Positions 1-10,814 of a DNA stretch of 64,000 nt are shown here, in pieces. Source of the stretch: Pisolithus tinctorius (lineage: Eukaryota; Basidiomycota; Agaricomycetes; Boletales; Pisolithaceae); NCBI GenBank assembly GCA_024663395.1, contig JANFAH010000002.1, forward strand, positions 3,968,001 to 4,032,000, read 5' to 3'. Every line of letters begins with the position of its first letter. Positions within the stretch are counted from its first letter, which is position 1. The notes below the pieces were generated by a model. It saw only the letters and a program-made list of their open reading frames with translations. It was not told where the DNA came from and ran no database searches. A program made the position numbers and the translations under genes.

Positions 1-2180
1 AAGCGCCTGAGTGCATCGTCAATTTCAACAAGCGTCTGTTGAGTGATAACGTTCCGATGAATGAGGTAACAAAATTCCAGAAAGGCTCGAAAAGTGAAGA
101 CGACGTATTGTGGAACATAACCTTCAATTGCTGCGATGTAAACCTGTGAAGGACTGGTCAATAATCACACGAAGGAAATACGGATGAGCGCACCTTCATA
201 AGGCCCTTGGAATCGTCGCCGGTCCACTGTTTGAAGTGTCGACCTTGAGGGAAACGCCGCAGCCCAGTATATGGGGCAACAGCTGCGATCCTGAAAGACC
301 ATGAAGTAGATACGAATATTAATTGAAGTCACGTACCGCCGGTCAATCTCGTCCAAGACTTTTTCCGCCTGTGTCTTTCCATGAACGTGGATTAGGTAGC
401 GCTCGACCCAATCCACCAGGTGGTCCTTGAACCCACCTTTGATAAGCTGGTGGAGGATGTCTGGTGAAAGCATGCCGTAGATGTCTGCACGCAGAAAATC
501 GTTTGTAAACAGCTGTCTTTGATTAGAAAACGAAAGAAAACATGGGGTTATACTTACCACTATGTCGCCAACAATCCCATATGTGTCCCACAGTTTACGA
601 AAGTCAAATTCTTCGATCACGGCGTCGGCATGCTCACGACGACGACGGAGCGTGTTGTCATCCAGACTCTCCCGGTGTGCGAGGCACTTCGGGCACCAAT
701 TCCGTACGATACAAGACAACAGAACTTGTTCCTCGTAGTCAGCTATATAAGCCGCTAGTGAATATATGACGCGCCGATAGTATTTGTCGCCACATAATAT
801 TATTTCTGGGACACTCATAGCGGGTCGAAGCGAACAAAGAATGCGTGTTAGCAAGGAGTGGAAAAGCTGCCTTTTGAAATTTCAGAAAGCAGAGGAACCG
901 GCATGTTCTCTAGTGGCTAAATGGTATGTTAGCAGTGATACGAACTCGTGGAACGTGGGATCTTACTCTTTGGCATTGCCAGGAACCCAATGAGGACTAC
1001 CGCACTGCAGTGAGCACGACGAACGGTGTTGCGAACATTTCCGATGGAGAGATACAAGGGGTAATAGTCAGTCTGGCCAGTTGCTACCGATACCGTTGTC
1101 TTGTCACTACCGAGAATGATGGGAATTAGTGTCGCCCCAGCTGTCGTTGGATCCTCACTAATGATTCTGTCCTAGGAGTGTGAAGTTAGTGTCAATTTCA
1201 AGCTGCAGTGGGCACGACTTACTGCCTCGTTCCACGCCCAGGCTCCTGACATGAAATCCTCCCAGCGCCTTTGATTGTTTGTAGAATCATACTCCCGGTA
1301 TGGTACGTAGTCGATTCGACCTATTAAGTCAGCGCGAGCAAGGACATTGTGGATGACTTTACGTGGATCTCGATACCATACATCGTAACTGTCGAGCATC
1401 CAAGGAGCCGTATTGCTGCCTTGTCCATCTCGTCCATTGTCAGCGTACCGCACCACAAAACTCTCCCACTTGACCTCGCCGACGGATGTGCTGTCGATGA
1501 CGCGATAAAGGTCTTTCTGGTTAGCAAATAGCGGTTCCCCATGTAAGGCAAGTAACGACGCGGCCCAGATCTCAAGCAACGTGTCGATTTTTTTGGCGGG
1601 CATTTCAGCCTGCCTAAAGAGAAAATCCGCGAGCTCGAATTCCAGCCGGTTTCGGAAAGGGGACCAGTCATCAGAAGACCTCTCCGCAGACAGCGGTGGT
1701 GGTGCATCGTCCGACAGATATTGACCGCTGGCATCACATCTTCGTGCTATGGACGAGGTATTAGTTGAAGTAGTTATCGTAGTGTATACGCAAATTACCA
1801 TTTAGACCTGGATGAAAATTGCGATAAGTCCTACCTGCAGGACCAACGAACTCCGGCCCTAGACTCTCGCGTTCCCGGCCCGATGAGTCGGAGTCATCGC
1901 CATCGCCATCGACATCGCCGAGTTCTTGATGGCTGGGAGTTGGAATGTCATACTCGGTTGCTGGAGGAAACATGTCTGCGTTGTGGTCCGTTTCATCGTA
2001 GTCTTGTCCCAAATGGTCAGGCGACCCTGTGCTGACGGCGAAACTTGGGGGAACGCGGCCTAAACTAGGATGATGCGTGCGCGTGTGTTGAGTAAGACCC
2101 GAGAGATTTCTAAACCAACGGTTGCACCCCAGTTCGGCACAAGGGTGTCGTAGCGCGTTAAATGTCAGTCGTGTAGGCAT
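1..2180 (-). pseudogene. Plavaka transposase with one in-frame stop, 3' end outside window
   Basis: Spliced model, minus strand: exons 2180-1799, 1746-1223, 1171-967, 916-558, 512-337, 290-194, 143 to beyond 1. The six introns are 45-52 bp, GT-AG, and leave one continuous frame. The start is ATG at 2180; the nearest upstream in-frame codon that could serve is only TTG at 2186. The N-terminus holds a C2H2 finger (C-x4-C-x12-H-x3-H). The middle holds the family signature IILGSDKTTVSVATG, a segment matching YPLYLSIGN, then RPAM and CPKC blocks, and near the window edge KQWTGDDSKGLMK. These are hallmarks of Plavaka transposases, which cut and paste DNA transposons in Agaricomycetes. The frame is broken once, by TGA at 884-882, just before the KRQLFH block where relatives usually have Arg, so a CGA to TGA change is likely. 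Otherwise it reads as intact. Confidence 0.85.
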
Positions 2181-2349
2181 TTTCAATGTAAGGAAACACG
2201 TTGGGACGGCGTGGGTGAATTAGCTTGAGGTAAGCGGGACTTTGTACAGAAAACTAGGTACATTGTTTGTGAGATCTTTTTTGCATAAAGAAGCGAAGTT
2301 TAAACTCACCTTGCTCTGTCTCCGTCTCCCTCCTTGCATCGCAGGTACT

Positions 2350-4859
2350 ATGTCGGCCGACGATTCTTCTAGAAGTCATCGTCCGCAAAGAGAAAAGGCT
2401 AATCTACACCCAGGACAAATAGTTCTTGACGCACAGGTTAAACGACGTACTTCAAGCCAGAAGAAAGCCGACGACTCGCGTGCGAAGGACTTGAGTGATG
2501 CCCGTGCCACTGCGGTTCAACAGGGCTGCACCTGGATCTTAGAGATGGAGGCGACCATGGAGGTAGAGCAGGCGACGCAAGACGCTGTCAAAGCGAAGCC
2601 TGTGAAGCCGAAACCGAAACCGAAGGGCAGGCAAGGCAGACCTACAAATATATCTGACTTGCCTCGTGGTGAAGGTGCGGTTGCAAATGTCATAATTCAT
2701 TGGTTCCGGATGCTGATAATCAATCAACAGTTGCAAATATAGAAGTAGAAGCTCACCGTGTGACTGCCGATGATTTTTTGGGCTCGAGCGATAAGCCGCC
2801 AAGACGACACGATACGACTGAGCTGCTGGGTGACGATGTGGCAACTTCAGCACGTGCACCCAACCTAGGAAAGTCCCGGTACGTTGTGCTCTTCCCTTGC
2901 ATGATGCTCCTTCTGCTCACTGAATCGACTTTATTTTGGCTGAACCTTACCTGGAATGTTAGCGCCCCGAACAACAGGACTCTTTTGGCTGGTCGTGTCA
3001 AGAGCTGGGCCAGCGGCATCGCACCTGTTGGAAACGGTACCCCCCGCAATTCTGTAACATCGGGCTCCCAGGTTCAAACTGATGGGATGCCTAACCTGCC
3101 CCCTTCCACTGTCCCATCCTTAACAACTAAAGCCACCAGCGTCAGCTCAGAAATTTCCGTCGCAGAGGATGATCAGGAGCGCGCTACGCCACAGGAAGGC
3201 ACCGAACACCATATGATCAGCAACGACGTTCCTGCAGCGGCCCACGATGAGGATGAACATTACTTCAGGGACCCCCTTACCGTCTCCGCCAAGTTTACGC
3301 GGTACCAGAAACCTGTTGAGGTATTTTTCTTTGGATCACGAAAGCCCATGAGTCTCACACACCCACACTGGTACTATTTCTAGGCTATGGCGCACGCTAC
3401 TAACACAAGTGCTGATGCCGAGAGCGATCTCGAGGTCGAAAATCCTATTTCCCATGCAGTGCAGGCCGGCTTGAAGCGCAGGCACGCCGATCGCGACAAC
3501 GTTGAATATGTCTCCTCGTCCGAAGTTGAGAACGCGGACGATGGGGGTTCTTTCTGTGACCTCCGTGATGTAAACGTTCGCATGAAGGTTATAAAGGAGC
3601 CACGTGTTACTACAATGGTACGTCCTCTGGTTCACTTAAGGTCGTTGCTAACCTATGTCGAGTCGCAGACTAATATCAGAATTGACAAGCCGGCGAAGAA
3701 AGCGAAGGTCAGTGACAGTAGCCAGCGCGGAACTAAAGCTATGACTCAGGAATCGAGGGAGTTGGCCTTAGCAAGTTCTACATCAGATCGGCCGCTTTCG
3801 ACGGGGACCAACAGCACAACTTGCGGGCGCATACGTTTCGTCAATGCAAACTTGCCTGAAGAGCTGCAAGAGGATAGAAGATGGTCGAAACAAATGCTTC
3901 CCGCTCTCCTCATGTGGGCCGGGTCCTTCACTGATCCGTGGGCAATCCCAGATCTGGAGCTCACGACTGCCCTTCGCATTATCACGACCTCCCTTGTCTC
4001 GGATTTCGATTCTCATGCAGTACGCCTGGGGACGCCGACTTTCGTGCTGGTAAGATTATTCTGTTTACACTTAAACTAGACGCTTGACTCATTTTTTGGG
4101 CAGGCAACTCGGCGACTCGGTCTGTGGCGCAGCAACTTCGGCTCTACCGCCATCGCACTCATCGCTCATTTTCTTGCGTCGGATCCGGATGATGATGCAC
4201 GGTCCGCCGCCACTGTCAGGCGAACTTGCAACGAACTCATAGATGGACCGCTTTCCTTCCTATATCAAGACCTCGACGCGACGAACCCGGCACACGCTTA
4301 TCGATCACACTTCATTCTGCAACTCTTCGCGCACGCCCATCTTCGGCCTTGTATCAGATGCCCTGACATTCCAGGACTGGGCACCAACGCGATGAAGAAA
4401 CATGCTGTCAGAGGGGCGCTTTCCCTTTGCACCGCCGCAGTACGTAACTCTTCGTCGGTCATCGATCCGCAGTTTTAACTGTTACTTTAGCTTGAGCGTG
4501 CCATTCGGCTATTCCAAAGGGGGGAGGTGCAAGTCGACGATCAAATGAGTACCCATGGTATGAGGGCGACGGCAAAAACTCCGCTCAAGCTCAACAAAGT
4601 GTCCGGGAAGGAGTCATCAAGTGCGCTGGCGTTCTCTGAGCAGAATTGGGGCACCAGCACTCGCGACTATCACGCATCCATTTCTAAACGCAATAACACT
4701 GCGATGAGTGAGATCGTTGCTATGGCTCACACCCTCGTTATCCCCTCCACGGAGATGTTGGACGATGGCAGTTCTCCAGGTGACCTGATGGATGAGTTTT
4801 ATTTTGCTGTTAATACTGATTTACGTCAAAGCATCTGTGAGATTTTGTGTATGCTATGA
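2350..4859 (+). CDS. Plavaka-associated basidiomycete protein (DUF6532-like region), 714 aa
   Basis: Model: exons 2350-2668, 2731-2878, 2963-3320, 3384-3617, 3669-4049, 4104-4439, 4491-4859. All six introns are GT-AG (51-84 bp) and every phase closes, giving 714 aa. The first third is basic and low-complexity with a KPKPKPKGRQGRP stretch, so probably DNA-binding or nuclear. The middle is acidic and serine-rich. Residues about 390-560 form the only ordered part, with motifs MLPALLMWAGSFTDPW, LWRSNFGSTAIALIAHF, SHFILQLFAHAH and GALSLCTAALERAIRLF. This order resembles the DUF6532 type of uncharacterised Agaricomycete proteins often seen near KDZ transposons; the family assignment is from memory and unsure. 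The gene starts 170 bp from the divergent transposase start, so the two may share a promoter. I saw no internal stop. The function is unknown. Confidence 0.65.
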
Positions 4860-5159
4860 GCATCTTGCTGACCAGTTGACAGGACGGACTTGGCTGGATG
4901 TCCCCTCATCGCAATCCCCTACATCGCGCGGCGCAGAATATTTCATACATATATCGCATACTCTCCCATCCCTCCCCCAATCACTCGGACGCCCGTTAGC
5001 ATAAACGTTTAATCATTCTTTCCGCTGTCCGATCCCCGCTTGCGCTTGAATCAAGACGCAAGCGCTTACTACGCTCATTTTATTTTTTTTTCCTACTATG
5101 CTTTGTGGTAAATGAATGAGATCTCGTGATGCATTAGTTGTGAACTACGTAAGCCTGCT

Positions 5160-5458
5160 ATCAAAAAAGTCGCCCTCGCAAAAAGTCTGGAAAGTCACAA
5201 ATAGTACAAATAGTCAAAAAAAAATAGTGTGGATAGTCAATGAATAGTCAAAAATAGACCGGATAGTCAGACAGAAATGGTATGAATAGTAAGAAAAATA
5301 GACGGATAGTCAGAAAAATAGTACGGATAGTCAGAAAAATAGTACAGATAGTCAAAATAGAAATCGAATCTACTAGAAATAGTCCCAGCGACTATCCGGA
5401 CTTTTTTGACTATCCGTGCATGTGAAAGGCACGATAGACATCGATTAATTTCCTGATG
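5160..5458. repeat. Right subterminal repeat array of the Plavaka element
   Basis: From about 5197 to 5365 the plus strand repeats GGATAGTCAAAA/ATAGTCAGAAAAATAG-type units at least ten times with small spacing changes. The same motif then appears inverted near 5390-5420 (GACTATCC twice), followed by TTAATTTCCTGATG ending at 5458. Subterminal arrays of short direct and inverted motifs are typical transposase-binding regions of DNA transposons. The border is supported by the independent element at 23691-24183, which ends with the same 14 bases. Confidence 0.65.
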
Positions 5459-6114
5459 AAAGTGGCACCACTCTAGAGAAGCTCTAAAAGTCCACCATCA
5501 TCTATGCACCAGATTTGTCTGGTCCTCAGTTATCATTTGGCAATCAAGATCACCCAGGCCACACTTCCTTGTGCGAAGATCACTCAACCAGATCTCTCAC
5601 GCACTCAGGTCGCATGAAATGTGGGGCAAGATGGGACTCCTTGACGGCCCGATGTCCAGCGAGCTCACGAGTGAGATATGGCTCCAACAAAGTGACAAGT
5701 CAGCTGCCGATAGTCGTGCTGACAAGCATTGTTATGGATTGCTATTGCGACATTTTGGCGGATGCGTACGTCATCGAGCAACTAACATAATGAAACTGGG
5801 CTACGGTGGTAGTGACTCAAGACGGTTGCAGTACAATGTGAACTGCTACCGAGGTACTCTGAAGTTGTATCGTCAAGCGATAAGTTATTCGTGCTTTGCG
5901 ACCATTTTGCTGCAAAAAAGGCGAAGCGCTGAATTAGCTTGTGGTCTGACCGCAACCTGCTGCCGTTCACGCAATCCTCGCCCGGCATATCGTAAGGGCT
6001 CGTATATGAACATGAGACCAGGCGGCATCACTCCGACTCGCTGCACTTGGTGTATAAATGGGGGTTGAGAATTCCTAGGATCATTTACAGCGCTGCCACT
6101 AGAGTCCTTGTATA
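5459..6114. promoter_or_regulatory. Intergenic stretch with promoter of the dioxygenase gene (TATAAA at 6053)
   Basis: No gene is recognisable here; the open frames present show no family features. TATAAA lies at 6053-6058, 57 bases before the ATG at 6115, a reasonable place for a fungal TATA box. The rest probably holds host upstream sequence beside the transposon edge. Confidence 0.45.
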
Positions 6115-7662
6115 ATGGCGCCTGCCACTACCACCGAGACCAGAACCACCACTGCACCTGCCAAACGCATTGTTGCGGAGCTGAAGTCACTGGAGAGTGG
6201 ACTCGTCAACCCATTCTACTCTCCCAGCGCCGACTCCACTGGTGATGATGAATACAAGTATGCCAACTTCAAGGTGATGTGACTCTGGCCCAGTAGTAGA
6301 TACTCGTGGGAGCTAATGATGGTAACAGCCTCACTTCCCTGTCGTGAACTGGGAGCCCTTGACTGAGCAAGAGGTCACCGACCGTGGCCTGTTCGCCGAC
6401 CCGGAGAAGAAAGCTTTGTTCAGCGCCGCTCAGAAGGTGAAACATCTTACCCCAGTCATCGGAACGGAGGTCACTGGCATCGATCTCCGCCAGCTCACTC
6501 CAGCTCAGAAAGACGAGCTGTACGCACTTTTTCCACGTCTCTCCTATTTTCTATATTGACGTAGTCCGGATAGCGCTCTCCTGGTGGCAGAAAGGGGTGT
6601 CGTTTGTGGGTTAATTGCTTAAGTAAAGTGGTTCCGCGCGCCGATGTATCCTTCAACAGTCTTCAGGGACCAGGAGTTGAACATCCATGAACAACTCGAG
6701 CTCGCCAGATATTTGGGGCCCCTTCATAAGCATGCTACCACTGGGGTGCCCAGGGAACCAGGGCTTGAGGAAGTTCATGGTACGTATTTGACGCTGCAGT
6801 CTTGACAAATGAAACCCGAGCATCCGTAGTTGTATATAACAACGTCGCCAATCGCCCCAACCCAGTTGCGTTCGCGAAATCTGACCTCTGGCACAGCGAC
6901 GTCAGTTACGAAATCCAACCTCCGAGCACAACGTTTCTCAAGGTCATAACCAGCCCGGAGTATGGGGGAGACACATTGTGGACCTCTGGGTAAGACAGCC
7001 TATCGCGCCGTGTTAGTTAGTTGGCCGGGAGTGGAAGGCCTGACATCATTACCAGTTACGCCCTCTACTCGTCGTTGAGCCCTGGATTTCAGAAGTACCT
7101 GGAGGGTCTCGCTGCTCTTCACAGTGCGGTTGCACAAGCCGAAGGAGCCCGTGCCCAGGGACTGCACGTGCGGAGAGAACCCGTAGAGAACATTCACCCT
7201 GTCGTCCGTGTCCACCCAGTGACCGGATGGAAGAGCATCTATGTTAATAAGGGCTTCACGCGTCGTATCGTTGGAGTTCCGAAGGCCGAGTCAGACGCAA
7301 TCCTACAATTCCTGTTCCTCCAGCTCAGCGAAAACGTGGACTTCCAAGTTCGTTTCCGTTGGGAAACAAATTCCGTCGCAATCTGGGACAACAGGGTACG
7401 TTGATTAGCGCGCTAACATCAGATATACGAAAATATGAACCTTCAGGTCGTTACTCACTCGGCTACCTTCGACTTCTGGCCGCAAACTCGCCACGCGTTG
7501 CGCACGACTCCCCACGGCGAGAAACCTGAATCTGTAGCGGATTATGAACGCAGAACTGGAAAAGTTGCCAAAGACTACCAGACAGAAATTTGGAAGAAGC
7601 AAGGTATCGAACCTCCTCAGGCTGACACAGGGGTAGTGAAAGTCCGTGGATACAACGATTAA
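6115..7662 (+). CDS. TauD/Jlp1-like Fe(II)/2-oxoglutarate dioxygenase, 405 aa
   Basis: Exons 6115-6273, 6329-6519, 6574-6605, 6660-6779, 6830-6989, 7056-7395, 7447-7662; six GT-AG introns of 50-66 bp, all phases consistent, 405 aa. The protein matches the taurine/sulfonate dioxygenase family of fungi (yeast Jlp1). It has a TPVIGTEV-type strand, GVVFFRDQ, WHSDVSYE carrying the metal ligands His189 and Asp191, GGDTLW, distal His338 in VVTHSATFD, and the 2-oxoglutarate-binding arginines at 349/353 (11 and 15 residues after the His, as in TauD). All catalytic residues are present and the length is normal for the family. It should be a soluble enzyme that oxidises sulfonates, sulfate esters or a related small acid using O2 and 2-oxoglutarate, releasing succinate and CO2. 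The exact substrate cannot be told. A TATA box lies 57 bp upstream of the ATG. Confidence 0.93.
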
Positions 7663-7922
7663 AGAGGGGATAAGAAGTCGGCTCGAGTTAGGACAGTTTC
7701 GTGTTGTATGATACCGAACTTTCGATCATCAGTTGATGGATTCAAATTTCTCTAAGTCCTAAACGGGCGCGAGCAAACGTGGTTCATAATGACGCAGGCA
7801 TATTGAGTTGGATGTAGTAGATTCAAAACGAGGAACGTCGACTCCAAAAAAGGTTCGCAGACTGTTGCTTGACTTTTCCGGTCGTTCCCTACTTTATATG
7901 TTTGGAATTGGAATCAATGGAG

Positions 7923-8002
7923 GAGCCCGTGGCGTAGAGGCTATCGCGTGTGATTCCAGTTCGGTATCCACAAGGTCATCCGTTCGACTCGGGTCGGGCT
8001 CA
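7923..8002 (+). tRNA. tRNA-Trp(CCA), copy 1, with 7-nt intron
   Basis: Acceptor stem GAGCCCG/CGGGCTC pairs perfectly over 7 bp with discriminator A. A D arm with GG in the loop follows, then an anticodon loop with U33 and CCA at 34-36, and a T arm ATCCG-TTCGACT-CGGGT. Seven extra bases (7960-7966) after position 37 sit at the canonical eukaryotic intron site. A-box (TGGCGTAGAGG) and B-box (CGTTCGACTC) are present, and a run of T follows within a few bases as pol III terminator. The anticodon stem has 4 good pairs plus an A-C mismatch, so the intron border could shift by a base. The body resembles eukaryotic tRNA-Trp. Confidence 0.85.
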
Positions 8003-8331
8003 TGCTTTTTTATTCCTTATTTCCTCGCCCTTGCTGACAACTACAAATTCAATTAGCACATCAAGTGAGCTTACCCAATCCAATTCCAGTTCCGGTTTCA
8101 CTTGCCACTGTAGTCTGAGCGGCGCTGAGGGTATATTCACATTTTACTTGTGACAGGCGAGCGTTGTAAGCTCTGCATCCGATCGACGATGTTGTGTACC
8201 CAAGCGGAGACTTATTTACAGAGCAGTTTTTCCGATCAGAAACTTTCGGGTGGTTAAGTCACGGTGTGTGTGTGGCCTTCGTTGTGAGGGCGTCGCATTT
8301 TCTTTTTCCTTAGGAGGGCTGGCATTGTGAT

Positions 8332-8411
8332 GAGCCCGTAGCGTAGAGGCTATCGCGTGTGATTCCAGTTAGGTATCCACAAGGTCATCCGTTCGACTCG
8401 GGTCGGGCTCA
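8332..8411 (+). tRNA. tRNA-Trp(CCA), copy 2, with 7-nt intron
   Basis: Nearly identical to the copy at 7923: it differs at position 9 (A for G, still a good A box) and one base of the 7-nt intron. All stems, CCA anticodon, B box and downstream T run are kept. The two genes lie in the same direction 409 bp apart, while the sequence between them is not obviously duplicated. Confidence 0.85.
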
Positions 8412-8553
8412 CATTTTTTTCCTTCGCGAAGTACATATCCACCAAGTGCTAAGCGCTATTCCATATGTAAGGGTATCAGTTATTGAAATCATGCAACGTC
8501 AATGCAATGTCCAAAATTCCAGGGACACGGTATACACATGGCTCTCCTCCACG

Positions 8554-10085
8554 TCAAGATTTGCCCAGCACAAGATGCTTCAGACCTTTACCTAGCCTCT
8601 TCACCGTACCCTTCATCTTCCTTCTTATTTGCGACCTGTCCATCTCTTGGAAGTGGAAGTCTCCTGGCTGATCCGGTGAATCCTCCTGTCGCCACCGTGC
8701 CAGCTCCATGCGCATTTCCGTCTCTCCACTCAAAGAGAACCCTGAGAAAGGTCTTTCCGGGTGCATTTGACCTGGTAGCACCATCGACATCGGTCGAGAA
8801 TTGCGCCCATAGCGCAAGGATGCGTACGGGCGTTCGCCACAGTCAAGAGACTTGGTCCCCCGCGGCGTATATTCATAATGGGATGGAATGGGAGAAGGGG
8901 TGCGAGGCACGACAGGACTGCTTGGACGTGACATGTTCTTACGTATGGCAGAATAATATGGTCGATTCGGGTGGCCAAGTCGCACGGGAGGGTCACTTTC
9001 TGGGGGTGGGGTGATCGCGCCCGACCGCAGTATTTCCGTTGCAGACGACAAAGACGTATCATTGCATTCGCACAAGGGAGATGGAGATGAGGGTCGGGAG
9101 TGCGGGCGCAACGAGTCGGATGATTCACGTCGCCGTAGCATCATGGGCCTCTTCCTCCGCAATACACGGGTGGGTGAACAACGTGAGGATTGCACGGAGA
9201 GGGTAGAGTCCATGGGAGAGCCGTTGGGAACAATCATACAGTCCGTAGCATGGGTGGAGTTGGAAGCATCCGATAAGACAGACGTCATCGAGCACATGTC
9301 CTGGAAAGTGAAAGGGCTACCCCTCCTTCTGCATGAAAGCTTCGGGTCTGACCGGCTGGGACTATGAGTGCGTGCGCTTGAGGGGCGAAGGGCGCAAGGT
9401 TTCCGACGGTGGCGTGCGGAGCTTCTTAAAAGCCCATTCTCATGTTTATCCTCAACGTCAGAACCCTCATTCGAAAGATGCTGCAGAAGCAAAGAAAAAA
9501 ACGAAGAAAAATCGGGTCAGTCGCGCGTTCCTGCTTTGTGGGGAAATGAAATACCGTTGCCGTGGCAATGTCAGTTTCAACGTCAGCCGCTTCCGCTTTT
9601 GTTTCCGTCGTCCGGGTACGAGCGAGAACGGCATCAACGTCACTACTCGCTTCTTCATGTTCGAACGGAAAACGTGGCTCGTAGGGGGATGTGGTGTCGC
9701 GACGAGGGTTCCTGCCTTGCAAGATGACGGCGGTATTGTCGGAGATAGTTTTTCTATTTTGTGTAGAAAATGGAACGTCGGCTGGAGGAGTCAAGAGCTC
9801 CATGCTACAGCTCACTGAATCAACCGACAAGCTTCTCGGCGGCCTGGGCCTATGCGTCCCTGATGACAGGATCTTCGCAGGTGTGCTCAGTCGGCGCGAC
9901 CTGGGCGTGTTCTTCTCGAACTCTTTTGTCGCCTCTGCCGACGTCCACTTGCACCAAAGACACAATGGTATCCACGTATTCGAGAAGCCGCACCTGCGAC
10001 AATCGAATAAAGGTCGATTTGGGCAAAGACAAAGAGTCGGCAGGGAGTCAGAAGGCGGTAAGTACTTTGTGAGAAACCGTGTCAT
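8554..10085 (-). CDS. Unrecognised serine/arginine/proline-rich protein with N-terminal Cys motif
   Basis: Model: exons 10085-9555 and 9480-8554, joined by a 74-bp GT-AG intron with a long pyrimidine tract; 485 aa. The ATG at 10085 is the first in frame, but a further upstream exon is possible. Near residues 29-46 there are four cysteines in two C-x2-C pairs around an NTWIPL segment, which could bind a metal ion. The remainder is low-complexity and rich in Ser, Arg and Pro (many RPSSP and TPSP-like sites, so a probable phosphoprotein). It ends in a conserved-looking basic tail (KRLGKGLKHLVLGKS). There is no signal peptide or membrane segment. I do not recognise a named family and infer no function. 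Opposite-strand open frames here are longer than chance but show no family features. Confidence 0.6.
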
Positions 10086-10814
10086 TGGGATATTCTGACG
10101 TGATCATCACTAGTAAGGACAGCTTACTGGTTTGTTTCTCTTCCATTCTCGTCGGAGATATCGTCGCGGGGTCGTCCACATATCACGATGAACTGTCCTA
10201 TCGTCCATCAGGTTGGCCGGTGAAAGGTCGCCAAGGAATGGGAGGGCAAGTCGTACACGAGGACTAAATGCGAGTTCAACTCACTTGAAACACGACCATG
10301 ACCGATGCCGGGTCGCGTCAGAGAGGCGATCACACGATTCCCGGGACAAGATCTAGACGATGGATATCTGCAACAGCAGCTGGCATGCCTTCTGCGCGTG
10401 TCAACAGATAAATGCCGTCTGTCACAGCTGTCCGGACAAAGCACACAACGTTTCGGATTCCTGAGTCTGTTCATGACATCTACAGAACCTCGAGGCGCCT
10501 CGTGACCGCCACGTGTGTCCTTATATCATTAGTTCTCGTCGATGTACTTGCCATTTGCATCCCACCACTCACAGGGTAGAGTAGACGGCCCGGATATCCG
10601 CCAGGCATGTCAGAGAATACAGGGTGAACTGCTTGGAGTCTGAAGTAAGTTGACACGCGCGGATGTATAACAGCAGGCCGAGAAGTTGAGGTAGTACCTC
10701 GCCAGGTGGTGGATGAGGGAAAAGCAGAGGCCTGAGAAGATCTGTTGCTTAACCGCAAGAGGTGACTGCAATTAGTGTACACGTAAAAGTGCAGTAGTGA
10801 CCTAGAAGTGGAGG
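10086..10814. other. Gap between two minus-strand genes; possible unassigned exons
   Basis: No gene model can be closed here. On the minus strand, about 10460-10330 encodes a protein-like run containing VVCFVRTAVTDGIYLL and AAVADIHRLDLVPGIV, which could be exons of a separate small gene or 5' exons of the gene at 8554-10085. No start or splice pair joins them with consistent phase. Confidence 0.3.

Larger units (their letters stand above)
1..5458. mobile_element. Plavaka-type (KDZ superfamily) DNA transposon, left end outside window
   Basis: The element contains a minus-strand transposase pseudogene (1-2180), a divergent plus-strand accessory gene (2350-4859) and a right terminal region packed with ATAGTCA-type motifs (5160-5458). 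I place its right edge at 5458 because the 14-base sequence TTAATTTCCTGATG there recurs exactly at the right edge of an independent miniature inverted-repeat element at 23691-24183. The left end lies outside the window, so the terminal inverted repeat and target duplication cannot be tested. That both genes belong to one transposon is inference from position, shared intron style and the absence of host genes between them. Confidence 0.6.
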
